25,972 nucleotides of DNA. Source: Plakobranchus ocellatus. Taxonomy: Eukaryota; Mollusca; Gastropoda; Plakobranchidae. Under the pieces are notes generated by a model that saw nothing but the letters and a program-made list of their open reading frames with translations, made no database searches and was not told the origin of the DNA. Each line of letters starts with the position of its first letter. Within the stretch, counting starts at the first letter, position 1. A program made the translations under genes and the position numbers. Shown in pieces: positions 20,675 to 25,972 of this stretch. Location of the stretch: NCBI GenBank assembly GCA_019648995.1, contig BLXT01007821.1, positions 1,280,117 to 1,306,088 on the forward strand, in the 5' to 3' direction.

Positions 20675-21654
20675 TTATACCTTTTTTTTTTTGCGTGTGA
20701 ATATTTTTTTAGTTTCATTAATCTGATTCTGATCTCATTAGAGAGAGTTGTTCATACTTTGTGCGTTCCAAATTTGTGTGGATTGCATGCTGGCTCTTGG
20801 TTCAAGATTTGTACAGATCTGCCTGGTTTCATAAACTGATGTTTTCCTTTTGTTGTCTGTGAAAAAACTGTTGAGAAACTGGAGAAGGATGGGTATGAAT
20901 GTGGAAGAAGGGGGGGGGGGAGGGTAAATGTAAAATTGGTTGTGTTGCCAAAAACATTCCAGGAGTACTTGCTTTTAATTTAATAAAAATTGAACTGCTG
21001 AAATGATCGTGCGGAAAAGAGAATTTAGTTCTTCTGTTTGTCTCCTCTGTAACATTTTATTGCCTGGCAGGCTATCTTATTTAGGTGGGGGGCCAACTTG
21101 AATGAAAATGTAGGTTTTTTGTTGAGCTTAAATAGGGAGGTCCTTTCTCTGGTTTTAATTGGACTTTGGCAGTTCTGTGAAGTTCCAGCTCCTCAGGGGC
21201 GCTCTGGTTCAACAACTTATTGATTTCCTGGCCATCAATAAACCTGAGAATGATGGTCTGGTTGAACAAAGTGTAAGCCGGAACAGTCTCCGGTTATAAT
21301 TTTCATGCGAACTGGAGATAGGCCTAGGCCAATGAGAGAGAGATTAGGCACCTCGCACAAGCGCAGGGCATGGGGAAGAGTGTAGGAGATATTACGTTTT
21401 TTTTGGGTTGTAAACCAATTTATCATTGTTATTATTCAAGATACCTTTTTTATTTTTTATAACTATTTTCTTCATCCACATGTTGAATCATCTTCATAAT
21501 CATTAATGTCATAAAATTTAATGATCTTGTCATACAAAAATTTAAACTGTAATATTTATAGCAAAGTTACATGGAGATCTTCTCATGAAAACAAGAGCAG
21601 TGAGTGTTTATATGTGGGTGATTTTCATCTGTAATATTTTGACCATCGCCTATT

Positions 21655-21935
21655 GCTACTACTGCTACCGCCACTGCTGCTGCTGTTACTACCTCTACTA
21701 TTACCACCACTACTACTACCACTACCATTACGACTACTAAGATGGTTGCTATAACTACAACTACTACGATGGTTGCTACAACTACTAAGGCTACTTCTAC
21801 TGCTGCTGCTACTTCTACCACTACAACTTCTTTTATCACTTGTAATGTTGCTGATGCAGCTGTGACGGTGGCGGCAGCTGCTGCTCTTGCTACCAACACC
21901 TGCTCCGCTGCTACTGCTCTGCTGTCACCATTACT
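21655..21935. repeat. Compound trinucleotide repeat (ACT/GCT/ACC families)
   Basis: About 280 bp with a strict three-base period, mixing CTACTG, CCACTA, ACTACG and GCTGCT units. A smaller inner repeat around CTACGATGGTTGCTA-type words occurs twice (about 21737 and 21765). The period keeps frames open on both strands (Thr/Ala/Ser on +, Val/Ala on -), which explains the long frames at 21567-21899 and 21742-21981 without a gene. Confidence 0.85.
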
Positions 21936-22425
21936 ACCACCACCATTAATTTTTGATATTCAAAAAAAAAAATTATATTAGGCCTATCGTTTGTTCACTG
22001 TAGTCATGAAAAGATTACAGTTAATACCTTTTTTCGGTACTTTATTGTCTCCAACAAGTGTTTTTTGGACTCTAAGAAAAGAGTTTGTCAGATATTTTAT
22101 TCTTTGTTTCACATTTGAAATAAATTGTTGAAAATAAGTTAAGTTGTCATGAAGTGTGTAGATAAAAACTATAATTTCCTCTGATGTTGACTCAAACTGT
22201 ACATATTAAGTGGTTCAAATGTATAAATATGCACATGCATTGTTTATTTATTGATAATTCTTTTACCATGTGAAAATATTGCAATATAATGCTGGTAAAT
22301 CTAATAAAAAAAATAATTCCCGGACAAAAAATTCGAGAGAATGTGTTTTATGCTATGAATTTACCTTAGACTCTAATTTCGTTTCCTTTTTGTTTATTTG
22401 TATCTCTCTCCCACCTCTTTCTCTT

Positions 22426-22429
<4 letters not shown>

Positions 22430-22480
<51 letters not shown>
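22430..22480. repeat. (TC)n microsatellite
   Basis: About 25 uninterrupted CT units, followed by TTTGTCACTC. It is the reverse-strand kind of the AG tract in intron 1. Confidence 0.95.
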
Positions 22481-22483
<3 letters not shown>

Positions 22484-22839
22484 TCACTCTCCGTTTTTCA
22501 TTATTAAGATAAATATATACATATGAATAATACTTGCGTGCTTTTAATTTTCCCAATTTTTTTGCTGCTAGTGTTTTTGTAAAAGAGGGGTGGGTCTTTT
22601 ATTTTGTTTGTGTTTGCTCCATAGGAGATGAAATACTGGGATGTAGGTTGAAACAAAGAGGAAAGGAAAAGGAAAAATTCATTAACTAACTACATGTGAC
22701 CAAGTATGATTTTGAATTTAGGAGATCACCAAGTTCTACAGTTTTACTGTTAATGAAGATAAATGCATCTGCAAGAATAAACTAGGAATGCTAACTGTTA
22801 TAAAATGTAATACAACTTAATCTAAGAATTACATCTACT

Positions 22840-23104
22840 TCTTAACGTCCAATCAAACCATTCTCTGTACACACAGCGCTTATGTTGGATGACACGAATG
22901 TCTGGCTGTTACTCTCTCCTGTCCGATTGACTGAACTCCTTGCGCAGCATTCCCTATTAAGTTGTCCACAGGTTAAGCTTGCAATAGAACAGTTTGTTTG
23001 GTTAAAAGCAGCTTCAAGAGGTTTTCCATAACTCGTATGGCCAAGCAGTACTGACACCATACAATTGTGTGCATTTAGTTCTTTGCACAATATGCAACGG
23101 TCCT
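22840..23104 (-). other. Unassigned minus-strand open segment, possible exon
   Basis: On the minus strand a possible acceptor, TTTTTAACTCATTCAG|GACCG, opens a frame from 23104. It reads RCILCKELNAHNC and runs about 85 residues to a stop near 22845 (...SNSQTFVSSNISAVCTENGL). Eight or so Cys residues and a CxxC suggest metal binding or disulfides, and the base composition is less AT-biased than the flanks. No family is recognised, no partner exon is found, and the frame may be chance. Confidence 0.15.
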
Positions 23105-23332
23105 GAATGAGTTAAAAACTTCTCTCAAATTCTCTGTTCAAATTATAGTGTGCAGCGAAGTGCCTTGAATCAATTTCAAATGTACAAATGGGGAGGGCGA
23201 ACATAAAGCCTCTGAATTTATTTCTCCCAATAGAAGAAATGTAAATACAATTTCACATGTTTCAGAAATGCTAAAATAGGGTTTAAATTTAGTATTTTCA
23301 TATCCACGCAAAATCTGAAAACTTCTTCTTCT

Positions 23333-23950
23333 TCAGGTACCTTGTCTGGAACAGGCATTGGCGATCATGTCCCTCCACTTAAACCTACTCTCAGTTAACC
23401 TTGTAAAGTTGTTTTTGCTACCCTTGCCTATTGCCCATGACTTAAGACTTTCAATAAAAGTTATTCTTTGTCTACCTCTACTGCGTTTGCCTTCAATCTT
23501 TCCAGTGATTGCTAAGTGTTCTAAACCCCTGTGCCGGCAAATATGGCCTGAAAACAGTAGTTGCCTCTTTCTTATAGTTTTAGTGATCACTCGAGATTAG
23601 CTTCCTTCAGTACCAATTCATTTGACTTTTTTCTGCCCATGATATCCTCATGATTCTTCTGATAAACCATATATCTACTGCTTCTAGATTTGTTTTCCAT
23701 TTCTTTGTTTATTGTCCAACACTCACTACCATACAAAAGTACTGACCATACAGTCATATGTCTTAATTACCCTTATTTTGGTTTTCATACTTATGTTTCT
23801 ATTTGCCAGTATTGGTTTCATTTTTGGAATATATCTTTGGCCATAGCTATTCTTTAACTTATTTCACTTATGCATCTGCCATCTGATGTTATCAGGCAAC
23901 TTAGATATTATGTTAAATTTTTAAACTTGTTTTGGAGTAAGATTTTTTTT
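23333..23950 (-). mobile_element. LINE (non-LTR retrotransposon) 3' fragment, reverse transcriptase C-terminal region
   Basis: On the minus strand the last 85 codons (23590-23333) read KRQLLFSGHICRHRGLEHLA, TGKIEGKRSRGRQR and KWRDMIANACSRQGT. These are the GHxxR / G-x-GKR-RGR / W-R-D motifs found after the reverse transcriptase domain in many animal LINEs. Upstream, spread over several frames, are traces of LITSDGRC (about 23880), KTKIRVIKTY (about 23780) and LLYGSECWTINKEM (about 23720). This gives at least two frameshifts and in-frame stops, so it is dead and 5'-truncated. A GAAGAAGAAG tail follows the stop (23332-23322), a typical LINE microsatellite end. The clade (RTE/CR1/Jockey-like) is not decided. 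Confidence 0.85.
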
Positions 23951-23969
23951 GCCTTGTAAGCTATAGCAG

Positions 23970-24215
23970 TGGTTTCTCCTTGCTACTACTGGTTTGTGTA
24001 CGGGCTCACCACTAGCCTTCGTTTTGCAACTAACCCACAAGGCAATGGGGATCTATGGATGGTCTTTGTCCTATCTTACGCCCTTTGCAGGGTTTATTAT
24101 TAGTCCTGCTGAGTCCCACTACCCTCCTCACCAATTAAAAATTGATAGGGTCACCGCTTTAATCGCCGATTGTCCGATGGATGTAGTTTAACGTCATACC
24201 CAGGACAAACAATAA
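23970..24215 (-). mobile_element. Dispersed repeat, copy B
   Basis: Second copy of the repeat at about 1540-1760. Shared blocks are CCCTTTGCAGGGTTTATTAT (24081-24100), TTAGTCCTGCTGAGTCC, ACCCTCCTC and GATGTAGTTTAACGTCATAC (24180-24199). It abuts the LINE fragment on its upstream side in the same orientation. It could be the 5' or internal region of that LINE family, or an independent SINE next to it. The boundaries are approximate. Confidence 0.55.
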
Positions 24216-24285
24216 GCCTGCTTTAGTACTTGCGCAAAAGACTGGCCTCATGATTCGCGCGGCAAGTCAGTTTAAATTATGCGTG

Positions 24286-24328
24286 GTCACGTGATGCACT
24301 CCGCCCGCTCATACTGTATATATATAAA
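24286..24328 (+). promoter_or_regulatory. Candidate promoter: CACGTG E-box, CCGCCC and TATA
   Basis: Seen in order: GTCACGTGAT (24286-24295), one base from the CLEAR motif GTCACGTGAC bound by TFEB/MITF-type factors; CCGCCC (24301-24306); and TATATATATAAA (24317-24328). Spacing and order resemble a compact animal promoter and all lie on the side facing the aspartic protease exon at 24616. No first exon with a signal peptide is visible between them, so the link is speculative. Confidence 0.25.
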
Positions 24329-24615
24329 CTCACAATACATTGAGCATTTTTGTTTTGTATTGATAGCTTATCGTTCTAAATTCTGTTTAAAAATATGCAC
24401 ATAATAGTTTTAATTTTCTCTTTCTATCTACCAAAAAAGATTACATTAACATTTTTTTCGATGCCTGAATCCTGTTATGTATTTGCATAGAATGTTTTGA
24501 TAGCTAACGTAAATGGGTGAGAAAATCAAGCAACCTAGTACAGAGCTATGAAAATATTGCATATCAAAGTGTTCTTTTTCAATTAATCTTGCCTTCGTTT
24601 TAAATGTGTAACTAG

Positions 24616-24733
24616 AGTATGCACTATGACACCATCAGCATTGGCACCCCCGGACAAGAGTTCAACATTATTTTTGACAATGGACCTTCGTTAATGTGGA
24701 TGACGTCTAGCCCTCATGAACCAAAAAACGAAG
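24616..24733 (+). pseudogene. Isolated pepsin-type (A1) aspartic protease exon, altered active site
   Basis: A possible acceptor, TGTAACTAG, lies at 24615. The frame reads MHYDTISIGTPGQEFNIIFD, then NGPSLMWMTSSPHEP. This follows the A1 family pattern YYGxIxIGTPxQxFxVxFDTGSSxLWVPS at the first catalytic aspartate. The Asp is kept, but the DTGSS motif reads DNGPS, which should impair catalysis. A possible donor AAG|GTGATG is at 24733/24734; otherwise the frame runs on to a stop at 24820. No second lobe or second DTG is found before the window ends. It may be a decayed copy, or one exon of a diverged gene whose other exons lie outside. Confidence 0.5.
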
Positions 24734-24929
24734 GTGATGTGAAGGCAGACATAAATATAGAACTAACTCAAATTTATGGTTTCCGAATAAAACAATTAAA
24801 TTTAATTTATTTGATACTCTAAGTAAAAAAGTACTGCTCTTAATTTTTTTTATTAGAAACGTTTGTAGCTGAAGCAATCGTAGCAGTGGAGCCTGACACA
24901 GTAATGAATGAGGTCTTAATTATAGCAGC

Positions 24930-24985
24930 AGCAGCAGCAGTAGTAGTAGTCGAAGAAGTAGTAGTAGTAGTGAAAGTAATGGTAA

Positions 24986-25058
<73 letters not shown>

Positions 25059-25070
25059 TGTAGTAGTAGT
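24930..25070. repeat. (GTA)n trinucleotide microsatellite
   Basis: GCA units pass into GTA units at about 24940. There are GAA/GTG interruptions up to 24985, then about 23 uninterrupted AGT/GTA units to about 25057. Open frames on both strands (poly-Val, poly-Thr, poly-Tyr, poly-Leu) are by-products. Confidence 0.95.
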
Positions 25071-25233
25071 AGAAGTGAGGGAGGGGAAGGAAAAAACCAA
25101 CTATCAGATGTGGGGAGGGGTTGACTTCGTAGCGGGCAGTTAAGTACAATAAAATGAGCCAGGGTGAATAACAAATGGAACTGGTAGCAGCAGTAACATA
25201 TTGAACACTCAGGAAAATAGATTCAGCCATTAA

Positions 25234-25422
25234 TTTCCCGAACGCAATGGCACTACGTACTTTAAGGGTACCCATGCTTCTAGATTTAACTTCATCAGCT
25301 GAGTATGAGTATGAGTATGCTGGTGTTACTGAACTATCTCTCTCTTTTCTTTATAAAATAAAATAAAGCGTTCGGGAAAACAACATCAAACTCTATTTAC
25401 CGTGTCCGCACGTTCGGGAAAA
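25234..25422. repeat. Repeated GCGTTCGGGAAA motif, inverted and direct
   Basis: TTTCCCGAACGC (25234-25245) is the exact reverse complement of GCGTTCGGGAAA (25368-25379). A third copy, CGTTCGGGAAAA, lies at 25411-25422. A TGAGTATGAGTATGAGTATG tract sits between, at about 25299. The arrangement may be a remnant of an inverted-repeat element. Confidence 0.6.
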
Positions 25423-25475
25423 TAAGGTTGGCCTCAACATACATGTATATAACGCTTGGCTCCCGTGATCTTCCT

Positions 25476-25570
25476 TCTACGGCCATATCACGTTAAAAAA
25501 AACCGGTTCTCGTCCGATCACCGAAGTCAAGCAACGTCGAGCGTGGTTAGTACTTAGATGGATGGCCCGC
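25476..25570 (+). pseudogene. 5S rRNA-derived head (truncated 5S)
   Basis: About 95 bases align with 5S rRNA from its 5' end to the C box. Differences include an A-rich insertion after CACGTT and changes in the C box (TTAGATGGATGGCC where 5S has TTGGATGGGTGACC). The 3' quarter of 5S is missing, so it cannot make a working 5S rRNA. It may still direct polymerase III transcription of the element. Confidence 0.85.
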
Positions 25571-25917
25571 GATGTACTGTTTTCTCTTTCATGTCTGGAA
25601 GGAATTCTCGTGTCTACGGAGCCAAGACCCGCAAAGTCCGGATAACATCCACGGCACATCCAAGATCCGCTACCCCAACCGTCCCACCCACCCCTGATCC
25701 GAGATGCCACCACCGGAGAGCACGCCAAGACAAAGTTGCAACCGCCATACGTACCTTCAAGGATACGGCCCGCCCCGTCCAGCCACTCCTCAAAAGTCAC
25801 CCTTTCGAGTAATGTATTAGGAAGCTGTGTAGTCCACGCCCTCTGCCCACCGTCGGGCCCGTCCACGTGCCCTCGTCAGGTATTCTCGCGACAGATAGCG
25901 CCACCGTCAGGCGAGAG

Positions 25918-25972
<55 letters not shown>
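25476..25972 (+). mobile_element. 5S rRNA-headed short interspersed element (SINE3-like) with poly(A) tail
   Basis: Bases 25476-25570 match roughly the first 90 bases of animal 5S rRNA: TCTACGGCCATATCACGTT, ACCGGTTCTCGTCCGATCAC, CGAAGTCAAGCAACGTCGAG and GGTTAGTACTTAGATGG. That covers the internal RNA polymerase III promoter (A box, intermediate element and most of the C box). After that 5S similarity stops and an unrelated GC-rich body of about 347 bp follows. It ends GGCGAGAG before a run of 55 A (25918-25972) that reaches the window edge. Head, body and A-tail together define a SINE rather than a 5S gene copy. The open frames at 25477-25866 and 25558-25812 are incidental. The target duplication cannot be tested because the right flank is absent. 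Confidence 0.75.

Larger units (their letters stand above)
15446..22840. other. Long non-coding stretch: MON1 3' UTR and/or intergenic
   Basis: About 7.4 kb, AT-rich and full of T-runs. Open frames here are short, overlap on both strands and lack recognisable domains. Apart from simple repeats, listed separately, I see no gene, tRNA or transposon end. A Pumilio-type TGTACATA is at 22198-22205 and an AATAAA at 22119-22124. Continuous 3' UTR over the whole stretch is possible but not shown. Confidence 0.6.

Noticed and set aside
20888-20932. G-run as a G-quadruplex or telomere-like signal
   Set aside because: A single run of about ten G with one extra GGG is simple sequence; there are no four spaced G-tracts.
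21567-21981. Val/Ala-rich (minus) and Thr/Ala-rich (plus) frames
   Set aside because: Both come from the compound trinucleotide repeat; no conserved domain.
24840-25275. Long frames rich in Thr, Val, Tyr or Leu on both strands
   Set aside because: Direct product of the GTA microsatellite, which leaves several frames open.
25476-25570. Functional 5S rRNA gene
   Set aside because: The 3' quarter of 5S is missing and the sequence passes into an unrelated body with a poly(A) end, so it is a SINE head.
25477-25866. 129-codon minus-strand frame
   Set aside because: It lies antisense across the 5S head and SINE body; the GC-rich composition explains the lack of stops.
1-25972. CRISPR array, operon or prokaryotic defence system
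   Set aside because: The introns, splice sites, LINE, SINE and MITEs show eukaryotic DNA. No regularly spaced identical repeats with unique spacers are present.

Overview
The window is eukaryotic genomic DNA, most likely from a marine mollusc or similar lophotrochozoan. The genome is AT-rich, with one gene spread over nine exons with GT-AG introns. It carries many microsatellites, several short inverted-repeat transposons, a LINE 3' fragment and an A-tailed short interspersed element with a 5S rRNA head. The taxon is inferred from protein similarity remembered by eye and from genome style; nothing in the window fixes the species.

The only gene I can identify with confidence runs on the + strand from 539 to 14354. 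It encodes a complete 577-residue MON1 protein, the Rab7-activating half of the MON1-CCZ1 complex. All nine exons join in frame with canonical splice sites, and the C-terminal two thirds resembles vertebrate MON1A/B almost end to end.

Layout. 1-538: upstream flank and 5' UTR. 539-14354: MON1. Its introns hold a foldback element (1102-1285), a short interspersed repeat with a LINE-like end (about 1451-1765), degenerate tandem repeats, a tandem duplication across the exon 4 splice donor, a candidate TTAA-type inverted-repeat element (9503-10133), a 72-nt pre-miRNA-like hairpin (11150-11221) and a PIF/Harbinger-type MITE with TTA target duplication (12405-12768). 14355-22840: 3' UTR and/or intergenic DNA, including a pogo/Tigger-like element flanked by TA (14598-15443) and long simple repeats. 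23333-23950: 3' part of a broken LINE on the minus strand, followed at about 23970-24215 by a second copy of the intron 1 repeat. About 24286-24740: a candidate promoter and an isolated pepsin-type aspartic protease exon with an altered active-site motif. 24930-25070: long GTA microsatellite. 25476-25972: the 5S-headed, A-tailed element, whose poly(A) reaches the window edge.

Most of the novelty lies in the non-coding material. The best leads are the 5S-derived element, the intronic hairpin, the repeat that shares its end with the LINE, and the duplicated splice donor.
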